DNA of 64,000 nucleotides from Salipiger thiooxidans (GTDB lineage: Bacteria; Pseudomonadota; Alphaproteobacteria; Rhodobacterales; Rhodobacteraceae): positions 344,800-408,799 of the forward strand of contig NZ_FNAV01000003.1 in assembly GCF_900102075.1 (NCBI RefSeq). Reading direction: 5' to 3'. The stretch's first letter is position 1; each line of letters begins with the position of its first letter. The notes under the pieces are model-generated. The model had not been told where the DNA came from, made no database searches, and was given only the letters and a program-made list of their open reading frames with translations. A program made the translations under genes and the position numbers. Shown here in pieces: positions 43,658-51,859 of this stretch.

Positions 43658-44427
43658 CTCTGACCCTCCGTCTTGATGTGGATGATCGCGCCGCAATGCT
43701 TGCAATGCACCGCGTCGGAATCGTGCAGCGACAGGCCGCAGGTGCCGCATGTCTCGCGCACCTTGTTGGGCCGGAACAGCACTTGTGCCAGTCGCAGGAA
43801 CAGGGTGACGCCGCAGATCATCACCACGACCGAGATCATCCGTCCGAGCGAGCCTGTGAGCGTGATGTCCCCGAAGCCGGTGGTGGTCAGCGCCGTGACG
43901 GTGAAATAGAGCGCATCGGCGTAATTGTCGATCTGCGGGTTCGAGCCAAATTGCGTGGCATAGACCAGCCCGGTCATCACGAAGATGAAGACCATCAGAT
44001 TGATCGCCGCCACAAACACGTCCTGGTTGCGGCTGAAGAACGGGAAGTCCGCGCGAAGCCGTTTCAGCAGCTGGTAGGTGTGCAGGAAGCGCAGCGTCCG
44101 TACCACCCGCAGGAAGCCCAGCCCCTCGCCCGCGAGCGGCGCGAGGAAGGACACGATCGACACCATGTCCGCCAGCGTCACCGGCATCACGAGGAAGCGC
44201 AGCTTGCGCGGTGCGATGGCCACACGGGCGATGAAATCCGCGAGGATGACGACCCCGAACACCGCGTCGATGCTCTCCACCACGCGACCGTGTTGGGTAA
44301 AGCTGGTGGCGATCACGAAGAGGATGGTCCCGATGTCGAAGATCAGCACCGCGTAGCGGAACCGGTGTGCCTTGTCGCTTTCGCCCTCGTAGAGCTCGCG
44401 GAGTTTGTCGAGACTGCCTGCCGTCAT
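43654..44427 (-). CDS. Voltage-gated potassium-type ion channel with C-terminal zinc ribbon
   Basis: A 257-residue six-helix channel. S1-S3 are at about 25-45, 54-72 and 78-100; S4 is LRVVRTLRFLHTYQLLKRLR (106-125) with regularly spaced arginines; S5 is at 136-158. The pore helix leads to the selectivity filter TTTGFGD (181-187), a GFG variant of the usual TVGYGD, and S6 is at 195-218. The tail holds two CxxC pairs, CGTCG (227-231) and CKHCG (242-246), i.e. a zinc ribbon, which is unusual for this family. It probably conducts potassium, with gating possibly tuned by metal or redox state. It heads the channel-GNAT-NYN operon. Confidence 0.9.
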   Translation of the reverse strand: MTAGSLDKLRELYEGESDKAHRFRYAVLIFDIGTILFVIATSFTQHGRVVESIDAVFGVVILADFIARVAIAPRKLRFLVMPVTLADMVSIVSFLAPLAGEGLGFLRVVRTLRFLHTYQLLKRLRADFPFFSRNQDVFVAAINLMVFIFVMTGLVYATQFGSNPQIDNYADALYFTVTALTTTGFGDITLTGSLGRMISVVVMICGVTLFLRLAQVLFRPNKVRETCGTCGLSLHDSDAVHCKHCGAIIHIKTEGQS

Positions 44428-44531
44428 TCCTGCCCGTTCCTTGCCCCTGTCCCCAACCTATAGGCGGCAGGGACGGGGCCGGGCAAGCGGTCGGCGCCCT
44501 GCTGTGGTGCAAGCGGGGAGCCGGAGGCGTC

Positions 44532-45491
44532 TCAGGCGCCCGGATGCAGGGGGTGGAAGCAGGCGGCCTGCTGCGATCTGCCGTCGAGCATCGGCACCTC
44601 CCCGGCGCAGCGGGGGCCCGCGTTGGGGCAACGCGCCCGGAAGGCGCAGCCCCGCGGCGGGTTCAGCGGGTCGGGAAGCTCGGTCTCGCGGCCCTCGGGG
44701 GCGGTGAGCGCCCGGCCCACCACCGGGGCGCTGTCGGCGAGCAGCCTGGTGTAGGGGTGGCGGGGATGGGCGAAGACCTCTTCGGCACGCCCGAGTTCGA
44801 CCACCGAGCCGAAGTAGAGCACCGCGACCCGGTCGCTCACCGCCTCGACCACCGCGAGGTCGTGCGAGATGAAGAGGTAGGTCAGCCCCAGCCGCGCCTT
44901 CAGGTCGGCAAGCAGGTTCAGCACCTGCGCCTGCACGCTCACGTCGAGCGCCGAGACCGGCTCGTCGAGGATCAGGATCCGCGCCTCCGCCGCCAGCGCC
45001 CGCGCGATGCCGATGCGCTGGGCCTGCCCGCCCGAGAACTCGTGCGGGTAGCGGTCGAGGAACTCCTCGCGCAGGTTCACCTGGCTGAAGATCTCGGAAA
45101 TCCGCGCCGCCCGCTGCGCCTTGTCCATCCGGTGCAGGCGCTTCAGCGGAACCTCCATGATCTGCCGGATGGTCTTGCGCGGGTTGAGCGAGCTGATCGG
45201 GTCCTGGAACACATACTGGATGCGCTTGCCGAAGACCGCCGGATCGGCGTTGTCGAGCGGCTCGCCGTCGATCTCGATATGCCCGCCGCTGGGCTCGAGC
45301 AGCCCCACCAGCATCCGCGCCAGAGTGGACTTGCCGCAACCGCTCTCGCCGACGATGCCAAGGGTCTCGCCCGAGGCGATCTCGAGAGTCACCGGATGCA
45401 CCGCGTGGACCCGGCCCTTGGGCGGCCCGAAGAGTCGCTTGCCGACGGCGAAGGTCTTGGAGAGCTCCTCGAGCTTCAGGGCGACGGTCAT
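44532..45491 (-). CDS. Peptide ABC transporter ATP-binding protein (DppF/OppF-like)
   Basis: A 319-residue ATPase for a dipeptide/oligopeptide/nickel-type importer. Walker A is GIVGESGCGKSTLARML, the signature FSGGQAQRIGIARAL, Walker B ILILDEPVSALD, and the switch FISHDLAVV. The C-terminal oligopeptide domain with the four-cysteine region is present (PRGCAFRARCPNAGPRCAGEVP). It shares a four-base ATGA overlap with the upstream permease/ATPase fusion gene, so it is the last gene of the importer operon (binding protein, permease, fused permease/ATPase, this ATPase). Confidence 0.95.
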   Translation of the reverse strand: MTVALKLEELSKTFAVGKRLFGPPKGRVHAVHPVTLEIASGETLGIVGESGCGKSTLARMLVGLLEPSGGHIEIDGEPLDNADPAVFGKRIQYVFQDPISSLNPRKTIRQIMEVPLKRLHRMDKAQRAARISEIFSQVNLREEFLDRYPHEFSGGQAQRIGIARALAAEARILILDEPVSALDVSVQAQVLNLLADLKARLGLTYLFISHDLAVVEAVSDRVAVLYFGSVVELGRAEEVFAHPRHPYTRLLADSAPVVGRALTAPEGRETELPDPLNPPRGCAFRARCPNAGPRCAGEVPMLDGRSQQAACFHPLHPGA

Positions 45492-47386
45492 TGCGCGGCC
45501 TCCGCAGCGGTTTCCGGGTCGGTTTCCGGGGCAGTCTCGGGGAACAGGCAGCGCACCTTGCGCGCGCCGCCGTGCAGGGCCACGTCGCCCTCGCGGCAGG
45601 CTTCCGCCGCCTTGTCGCAGCGCGGCGCGAAGGCGCAGCCGGGCGGCAGCGCATCCACCGCAGGCGGCAGGCCCGGGATCGCGTGCAGCACCCGCTTGCC
45701 CTCGCCCAGCTCGGGCACGCAGGCGATGAGACGGCGGGTGTAGGGATGCGCCGGCGTCTCGAGCACGGCCTGCGTCGGCCCTTCCTCGACGATGCGCCCC
45801 GCGTACATCACCGCCACCCGGTCGCAGAGCTGCGCCACCACGCCGAAATCATGGGTGATGAAGACGATGGCCAGCCCCTTCTCGCGCCGCAGTGTGTCGA
45901 GCAGCGACAGGATCTGCGCCTGCACCGTAACGTCGAGCGCCGTGGTCGGCTCGTCGGCGATGATCACCTGCGGATCGTTGGCCAGCGCCATGGCGATGCC
46001 GACCCGCTGCCGCATGCCGCCCGACATCTCGTGCGGGTAGCTGTCGAGACGGCTCTCGGCGTTGGGAATGCGCACGTCCCGCAGCAGCGCAAGCGTCCGG
46101 CTCCGCGCCTCGCCGCGCGAGACGCCGCGATGCACCCGGATCGCCTCGGCCAGCTGGTCGCCCACGGTGTAGAGCGGGTGCAGCGTGGCCAGCGGGTCCT
46201 GGAAGATGTAGGCGATCTCGCGCCCCCGCAGGCTGCGCAGCCGCTCGTATGTCGCCCCCACGAGGTCCTCGCCCCGGTAATGCACCGCCCCGCCGGCGAT
46301 CACCCCGGGCGGCGAGGCCACCAGCCCCATCACGCTCAGCGCCGTCACCGACTTGCCAGAGCCGCTCTCGCCGATGATGCCGAGGCATTCGCCGGGCCGC
46401 ACGCCAAGGCTCACCCCGCCCAAGGCGCGGTACACCCTTTGCTTCACGTGGAACTCCGTGCGCAACTCGCGGAGCGCGAGCAGCGCCTCGCCCTCGGGCT
46501 GCGGAACCGGCCCCTCGCGCCGCACCATGGTGGCCGCCATCGGCCGGGACAGCGCCCCCGAGCGCAGCCGCGGGTCGAGCGCGTCGCGCACCCCGTCGCC
46601 CAGCAGGTTGATCGCCATGACGATCACCAGGATCATCATCCCCGGCACCACCGAGGTGTGCGGGTTGGTGATCAGCGCCGAGCGCGCCTCGCCCAGCATC
46701 GAACCCAGATCCGCCTGCGGCGGCTGCGAGCCCAGCCCGAGGAACGACAGCCCGGCGGTCTCGAGGATCATCCAGCCCACGGTGGTCGACATGGCGATGA
46801 CGATCACCGGGATCACGTTGGGCAGCACCTCGGACAGGATGATGCGCCCGTCGCCCATGCCGGCGAGCTTGGCCGCGTCCACGAACTCCTTGTGCGCGAT
46901 GCCCACGGTGATGCCACGGATGTTGCGGGCAAAGAACGGGATGTTGACCGCCGCCACCGCGATCAGCGCGTTCAGAAGCCCGGGCCCGAGTGCTGCCACG
47001 ATGGCGAGCGCCAGCAGGATGTAGGGAAAGGCCATGAGCATATCGACGCCGCGCATGATCAGGTTGTCCACCCGCCCGCCGTAATAGCCCGCGACGATGC
47101 CCACCGCGGCGCCGAGCACGGCGGCGATCACCGCGGCGGCAAAGCCCACCGCAAGCGACAGCCGCGTGCCCCAGAGCAGCCGCGACAGCAGGTCCCGCCC
47201 GAGATGGTCGGTGCCCAGAAGCGCGCCCTCCGAGAACGGCGGCAGGAAGCGGTTGCCGGTGTCGGTGACGTCCGGATCGGCGAGCGGCAGCAGCGGCGTC
47301 ACCAGCGCCAGCGCGACCACCAGCGCCATGACCACGAGCCCGGCCAGCGCCAGCCGGTTGCGGGCGAGAAGCGCGAGGAAGCTCAT
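45488..47386 (-). CDS. Fused peptide ABC permease (DppC) and ATP-binding protein (DppD)
   Basis: A 632-residue fusion. Residues 1-290 are a DppC-type permease with six helices and the EAA loop [27 protein letters not shown]. After a short basic linker ([17 protein letters not shown]), residues about 305-620 are a DppD-type ATPase: [42 protein letters not shown] and FITHDFGVV, plus the oligopeptide C-terminal [17 protein letters not shown]. In most operons these are separate genes. The ATG at 47386 overlaps the dppB-like stop (ATGA); the frame is open further upstream but only as an antisense-like shadow of that gene. Confidence 0.93.
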   Translation of the reverse strand: MSFLALLARNRLALAGLVVMALVVALALVTPLLPLADPDVTDTGNRFLPPFSEGALLGTDHLGRDLLSRLLWGTRLSLAVGFAAAVIAAVLGAAVGIVAGYYGGRVDNLIMRGVDMLMAFPYILLALAIVAALGPGLLNALIAVAAVNIPFFARNIRGITVGIAHKEFVDAAKLAGMGDGRIILSEVLPNVIPVIVIAMSTTVGWMILETAGLSFLGLGSQPPQADLGSMLGEARSALITNPHTSVVPGMMILVIVMAINLLGDGVRDALDPRLRSGALSRPMAATMVRREGPVPQPEGEALLALRELRTEFHVKQRVYRALGGVSLGVRPGECLGIIGESGSGKSVTALSVMGLVASPPGVIAGGAVHYRGEDLVGATYERLRSLRGREIAYIFQDPLATLHPLYTVGDQLAEAIRVHRGVSRGEARSRTLALLRDVRIPNAESRLDSYPHEMSGGMRQRVGIAMALANDPQVIIADEPTTALDVTVQAQILSLLDTLRREKGLAIVFITHDFGVVAQLCDRVAVMYAGRIVEEGPTQAVLETPAHPYTRRLIACVPELGEGKRVLHAIPGLPPAVDALPPGCAFAPRCDKAAEACREGDVALHGGARKVRCLFPETAPETDPETAAEAAQ

Positions 47387-48330
47387 GTCTTGATCCTCGG
47401 GTCGAGCAGGCTCTGCGCCACGTCCACCACGATGTTGAAGAGCACGTAGCAGGCAGCGACGAAGACCACGCCGCCCTGCACCAGCAGGATGTCGCGCTTG
47501 AGGATGGCGTCGACCAGCATCCGCCCGACGCCGGGCCACTGGAACACCATCTCGATGTAGACCGCGCCCGACAGCACGAAGCCGGCCTGGATGCCCAGCA
47601 CCGGGATGATGCTCACCATCGCGGCGCGCAGCGCATGGCGCCAGATCACCCCGCGCTCGGGCACGCCCTTGGCCCGCGCCGTGCGGATATAGTCCTGCCG
47701 CAGCACCTCCAGCATGGCCGAGCGCGCGAGCCGCGCCACCACGCCGGTCGCCACCACCGCCAGCGCCAGCGCCGGCATCGTCAGGTGCCGCAGCAGCACC
47801 CAGAGATGGCGGTCGCCGTAGATCGGCCACATCCCCGAGGCCGGGAACCAGCGCAGCCGCACGGCGAAGAGCAGGATCATCATCATGCCGAGGAAGAAGG
47901 ACGGGATCGAGATCCCCAGCAGCACCGCGAAGGTGATGCCCCGGTCCGCCGCCCCGTATTGCCGCGCCGCCGAGACCACCCCCGCCGCCACGCCCACCAC
48001 CGAGCACAGCACGAAGGAGGTCCCCGCCAGCACCAGCGTCGCCCCGAACCGGTCCAGCACCTCGTCGAGCACCGGCCGGTTGAGCGAGAACGACCGCCCG
48101 AAATCGCCCTGCACCATGTTCCAGAGCCAGATCGCGTAGCGCTGCACCGCCGGCTTGTCGAGCCCGAGATCCCGGTTCAGCTTCTCCACGTTCTCGGGCG
48201 TTGCGTAGCTCCCGAGGATCGCCGTCGCCGGATCGCCCGGGATCAGCGCCATGATGGCGAAGACGATCACCGTGATCCCCAGCAGCACCGGGATCGCCGA
48301 GACCAGCCGTTTCAGAATGTAGCTTCCCAA
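47383..48330 (-). CDS. Peptide ABC transporter permease (DppB-like)
   Basis: A 315-residue inner-membrane permease. The first helix is YILKRLVSAIPVLLGITVIVFAI, followed by the periplasmic domain PGDPATAILGSYATPENVEKLNRDLGLDKP, typical of DppB/GsiC. The EAA loop is RQDYIRTARAKGVPERGVIWRHALRAAMVSIIPVLG. It overlaps the fused DppC-DppD gene by four bases and follows the binding protein gene by 163 bases, where a dispersed repeat (copy E) lies. Confidence 0.95.
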   Translation of the reverse strand: MGSYILKRLVSAIPVLLGITVIVFAIMALIPGDPATAILGSYATPENVEKLNRDLGLDKPAVQRYAIWLWNMVQGDFGRSFSLNRPVLDEVLDRFGATLVLAGTSFVLCSVVGVAAGVVSAARQYGAADRGITFAVLLGISIPSFFLGMMMILLFAVRLRWFPASGMWPIYGDRHLWVLLRHLTMPALALAVVATGVVARLARSAMLEVLRQDYIRTARAKGVPERGVIWRHALRAAMVSIIPVLGIQAGFVLSGAVYIEMVFQWPGVGRMLVDAILKRDILLVQGGVVFVAACYVLFNIVVDVAQSLLDPRIKT

Positions 48331-48368
48331 GGGGTGCCCCCGTTTTCCGCTGTCACCGACCGCGGCGC

Positions 48369-48430
48369 TTCATCTTGCCGGACAAACTCCGGGGTAAATG
48401 CGCGCTGCGCGCGCAGAGGGGCAGAGCCCC
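48369..48430 (-). repeat. Dispersed intergenic element, copy E
   Basis: On the minus strand: AGGGGC-TCT-GCCCCT hairpin, then a GCGCGC/GCGCGC hairpin, TTTACCCC, and the core GGAGTTTGTCCGGCAAGATG. It lies between the binding-protein gene and dppB inside the operon, where it could stabilise the upstream message and limit read-through. Confidence 0.8.
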
Positions 48431-48493
48431 TGCTTCCGCGCGGGCGTCAGCCCGCGCCGGTCGGACCGGGCGCAGCCCCGGTCCGAAACCCCT

Positions 48494-50065
48494 TCAGTTC
48501 TTCGTCACCTCGTCCAGCAGCAGGAAGAACGACGGCTGCAGCTCGAAGCCCTCGACCCGGTCGCTGGTCACCGCGTTCTGCTTCCAGTTCGCCACGAAGA
48601 CCCAGGGTGCATCCTCCTGCACGATCTCCTGCATCTGCTTGTAGAGCGTCGCGCGCTCGTCCTGGTCGGTGGCGACCCGCGCCTTCTCGAGCAGCTCGTC
48701 CACCTCCGGGTTGGAATAGTAGCCCGAGTTGAACCCGCCCTTGTCGGGCCAGGCCTCGCTGCGCAGCGCGAGGAAGGGCAGGGTGTCGGGGTCGTTGGTC
48801 ATCCACGCCATCTCGGCCATGTCCGCCTTGCCCTCGAGCCCTGGGTTCACCTCGCCGAGGAAGGTGTTCCACTCGTAGGTCTCGATCCTGGTGTCGAAGC
48901 CCACCGCGTTCAGGTCCGCCTGGATTGCCGTGCCCATGGCAATCGGATCGAGCATCCCCGACCCCCCCTCGGTCACGAAGAAGGTCAGCTCCGCGCCCTC
49001 AGCACCGGCCTCGGCGAGCAGCGCCTTCGCCTTCTCGGGGTCATAGGGGTAGGGCTCGAGCGCCTCGTTGTAGGCCCATGCGAAGGCCGGCGGCGTGGGG
49101 CCGGCGGCGACCTCGGCAGTGCCCTCGAGCACGTCGTTCACCAGCGCTTCCTTGTTGATCGCGTAATTCGCCGCCTGCCGCACCTTCTTGTCGGCAAACG
49201 GGCCCTCCTTGGCGTTCAGGATCAGGAACCACACATGCGGGCCGGCCTGTTCGAAGATCCGGAAGCTGTCGCCCCGGAACTCCGACAGCGCCACCGGGGG
49301 CACCTCGACCATCATGTCTATGCCACCCGCCAGCATCTCGGCGGTGCGGGTGTTGGCGTCGGTGATCGGACGAAACACCACCGCCTGCAGCGCCGGCGCG
49401 CCGTCCCAGTAATCGGGGTTGGCCTCGACCACCACCGCCTCGTTCGAGCGCCATTCGGCGAAGGTGAAGGCCCCTGTGCCGCTCGGGTTGCGGGCGAAAT
49501 CCGCGCCGTACTGCTCGACCGCCGCGGGCGAGACGATGAGCCCGGTAGGATAGGCGAGGTTCGACAGGAAGGGCGCATAGGGCTCGGACAGGGTGAACTT
49601 CACCGTCAGCTCGTCCACCGCCTCGACCGAGGCCACCGACGAGAAGAAGAACGCCAGCGGGAAGGGGCCGGTGTCGTGGAACGGGTGGTCCTCGTTCAGC
49701 ATGCGCTCGAAGTTGAACACCACCGCCTCGGCATCGAAGGGGCTGCCGTCGTGGAAGCTCACGTCCTCGCGCAGGGCAAAGGCGTATTCGGTGCCGTCCT
49801 CCGAGATCTCCCACGACGTGGCCAGCGCCGGCTCGACCTCGAGCGTGCCGGACTTGTAGCGCACCAGCCCGTCGTAGACGTTCATCAGGATGCGGAAGTC
49901 GTTCACCGCGGTCACCGCCGCCGGGTCCAGCGCCTTGGGCTCGGCGATCTGGCCCACGATAAGCACGCCGGGCGGCGTCTGCGCCGCTGCGGGCAGGCCG
50001 AGGCTCAGGGCAAGCGCGGTGCCGGTGGCGAGGACGCCCCGCCGGGTCCAGGTCAGAACTCCCAT
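48494..50065 (-). CDS. Peptide ABC transporter substrate-binding protein
   Basis: A 523-residue periplasmic binding protein of the DppA/OppA (SBP_bac_5) family. The N-terminus MGVLTWTRRGVLATGTALALSLGLPAAAQ is a signal peptide with a twin-arginine-like TRRGVLA. The mature part shows KALDPAAVTAVNDFRILMNVYDGLVRY, FALREDVSFHDGSPFDAEAVVFNFERML and VRQAANYAINKEALVNDVLEG. It captures peptides or similar ligands for the downstream permeases. ATG 50065 follows AGAGAGGATGAAAAC. It starts the leftward importer operon and is divergent from the DUF1028 gene. Confidence 0.95.
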   Translation of the reverse strand: MGVLTWTRRGVLATGTALALSLGLPAAAQTPPGVLIVGQIAEPKALDPAAVTAVNDFRILMNVYDGLVRYKSGTLEVEPALATSWEISEDGTEYAFALREDVSFHDGSPFDAEAVVFNFERMLNEDHPFHDTGPFPLAFFFSSVASVEAVDELTVKFTLSEPYAPFLSNLAYPTGLIVSPAAVEQYGADFARNPSGTGAFTFAEWRSNEAVVVEANPDYWDGAPALQAVVFRPITDANTRTAEMLAGGIDMMVEVPPVALSEFRGDSFRIFEQAGPHVWFLILNAKEGPFADKKVRQAANYAINKEALVNDVLEGTAEVAAGPTPPAFAWAYNEALEPYPYDPEKAKALLAEAGAEGAELTFFVTEGGSGMLDPIAMGTAIQADLNAVGFDTRIETYEWNTFLGEVNPGLEGKADMAEMAWMTNDPDTLPFLALRSEAWPDKGGFNSGYYSNPEVDELLEKARVATDQDERATLYKQMQEIVQEDAPWVFVANWKQNAVTSDRVEGFELQPSFFLLLDEVTKN

Positions 50066-50138
50066 GTTTTCATCCTCTCTCTGTCGCCGCCGCGGCCCGG
50101 CGGCCATAATTTTTCATGATTAATTGAAGCAGGCCAAA

Positions 50139-50150
50139 TTATCGTGATAA
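50139..50150. promoter_or_regulatory. Palindrome in the importer/DUF1028 divergent control region
   Basis: TTATCGTGATAA, an inverted repeat TTATC/GATAA with a GT centre, inside an AT-rich 127-base divergent region (50066-50192). A second imperfect repeat TTCATGATTAATTGAA is at 50113-50128. These could bind the GntR regulator encoded 1.4 kb away. Confidence 0.45.
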
Positions 50151-50192
50151 ATTCAACGAAATTCTTTCCCGACCGCTTGCCCGGAGGTGCCC

Positions 50193-50894
50193 GTGACCTT
50201 TTCCCTTCTCGTCCATGACCGCGAAACCGGCACATTCGGCGGCGCCGCCGCGACCGGGAGCCTCTGCGTCGGCGGCTGGGTCCTGCGCGGAACCGTCGAT
50301 TCGGGCCTGTCGGCCAGCCAGGGCACCGCGCCCTCGACCTTCTGGGGAGAGGATGCGCTCACCGCCATGCGCGGCGGCGAAAGCGCGGCCGAGGCGGTGA
50401 CGCGGCTCACCGGGGCCGATCCCGGCTGCGGCCACCGGCAACTCTCGGCGCTGGACCCGCGGGGCGGCACGGGCGCCTTCACCGGCGCCGACAGCATCCC
50501 GGTCAGCGGTCACCACACCGAGCCGGGGCTCGTGGTGGCGGGCAACATGCTGGGGGCCTCCACGGTGCTGCCGGCGCTGCGCCGGGGCTATCTCGAGGCC
50601 GCGGGCAGCATGGCCGAGCGCCTGCTCGCCGGGTTGCGGGCGGCAGATGCGGATGCGTCGGACCTTCGCGGGCTGCAATCGGCGGCGCTGCTGGTGCTGC
50701 ACCCGGAGGCGCCGCCCCTGAGCCTGCGCATCGACTATTCCGAGGCGCCTCTCGACGCACTCGAGGCGCTGCTGGCCCGCGCGACGGGCTCGCCCTATGC
50801 CGACTGGCTGCCCGTGGTGCCGGTGGCCACGGACCGGACGCGGGCGCCGGCAGAGGCCCCGACCGTCGCGGGCCGCGCGCCTATTCGGCGATGA
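50193..50894 (+). CDS. DUF1028 Ntn-hydrolase superfamily protein
   Basis: A 233-residue member of DUF1028, predicted N-terminal-nucleophile-type hydrolases. The family start MTFSLLVHDRETGTFGGAAATGSLCVGGWV, the segment DSGLSASQGTAPSTFWGEDAL and the block LVVAGNMLGASTVLPALRRGYLEA are clear. The start is GTG at 50193 because GGAGG lies five bases before it; GTG 50187 adds two residues. The family often sits beside peptide importers and amidohydrolases, and here it is divergent from one. It overlaps the end of the convergent GntR gene by 14 bases. Activity likely concerns amide bonds in imported compounds; that is inference. Confidence 0.88.
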   Translation: MTFSLLVHDRETGTFGGAAATGSLCVGGWVLRGTVDSGLSASQGTAPSTFWGEDALTAMRGGESAAEAVTRLTGADPGCGHRQLSALDPRGGTGAFTGADSIPVSGHHTEPGLVVAGNMLGASTVLPALRRGYLEAAGSMAERLLAGLRAADADASDLRGLQSAALLVLHPEAPPLSLRIDYSEAPLDALEALLARATGSPYADWLPVVPVATDRTRAPAEAPTVAGRAPIRR

Positions 50895-51639
50895 AGCGGC
50901 GCAGCACGCGCGCTTCCTGTTCCTTCATCAGCGACTCCGCCACTTCCATGTGCGCGCGCATCACCGCGCGGGCCCGCGAGGCGTCGTTCTTGCGCAGCGC
51001 GTCGACCAGCTCGGTCTGGTAGGAGCGCCCCTTCTGCCAGAGCGCCCGGTTCTGCGGCTCGTATAGCCGGCGCCAGACCGTGAGTTCCGTCAGGATCTGC
51101 GTCATGAACTCGACGGTGAAGGCCAGCAGCGGGTTCTCGGCCCAGGACGCCAGCAGGGCGTGGAACTTGAGCGATGAGACGTGTTGCGCGCGCTCCTCGT
51201 CCACGTCGCGGGCGGGCAGGGGGTATTCGGCGATCACCTCCTCGAGCTGGGAGAGCTGTTCCTCGGAGACGCGGCCGGCGAGGCTGGCGGCGACCTCGGG
51301 TTCGAGCAGCTTGCGGAGCTGGTAGATGTCCGAGATCGAGAGATCGCGGAAGTAGAAGTAGTTGGCCAGCAGCGCCCGCGCCCGTTCGCCGGTGACCTCG
51401 CCCACGAAACTGCCGCCACCGGGGCCGGTGCGGGTTTCGACCAGCCCCTGCGCCTCGAGGATGCGCATGGCCTCGCGCACGGTCCCCTTGGAGCGGCCGT
51501 ATCGGGCGATGAGCTCGGCCTCGCCCGGCAGGCGGTCTCCGGCGCGCAGCTCGTGCTCGACGACCCATTCCTTGATGGTCTCCGCGAGCTGCACCGGCCG
51601 CGAGCGCCGCGGGGGCGCCTTGTCCGGACGTCTCGTCAT
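50881..51639 (-). CDS. FadR-type GntR family transcriptional regulator
   Basis: A 252-residue regulator. The winged helix-turn-helix is at residues about 17-82 (IKEWVVEHELRAGDRLPGEAELIARYGRSKGTVREAMRILEAQGLVETRTGPGGGSFV). The C-terminal FCD domain (about 100-245) is all-helical with metal-binding histidine positions around LKFHALLASWAENPL and MRAHMEVAESL. It probably responds to an acid metabolite and controls the neighbouring importer and DUF1028 genes. GGAGG precedes the ATG at 51639. Its end overlaps the DUF1028 gene tail to tail. Confidence 0.93.
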   Translation of the reverse strand: MTRRPDKAPPRRSRPVQLAETIKEWVVEHELRAGDRLPGEAELIARYGRSKGTVREAMRILEAQGLVETRTGPGGGSFVGEVTGERARALLANYFYFRDLSISDIYQLRKLLEPEVAASLAGRVSEEQLSQLEEVIAEYPLPARDVDEERAQHVSSLKFHALLASWAENPLLAFTVEFMTQILTELTVWRRLYEPQNRALWQKGRSYQTELVDALRKNDASRARAVMRAHMEVAESLMKEQEARVLRRFIAE

Positions 51640-51783
51640 CCGGGTCCTCCTGTGTGCGGCGGCGTCTGGCGCGCCGTCCGGGGGCGGTCCTGCGGGTCAT
51701 CCCGCGGACCGGCGGCCCTTATAGCGCGGCGGCACCGGGGCTGGCCAGCCCCGCGGCGGGACACGCGGAGCCGCCATGGGGTG

Positions 51784-51820
51784 AAAACGAAAACTCCGCC
51801 GCGCGTGGGGCGCGGCGGAG
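51784..51820 (-). terminator. Rho-independent terminator of clpA
   Basis: CTCCGCCGCGC (51794-51804) pairs with GCGCGGCGGAG (51810-51820) around GTGGG. On the minus strand TTTTCGTTTTC follows. It begins 40 bases after the clpA stop. Confidence 0.9.
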
Positions 51821-51859
51821 CGATGAGTCCTGTCGTCTGGTCCAGACCGGCGGCCCGGA

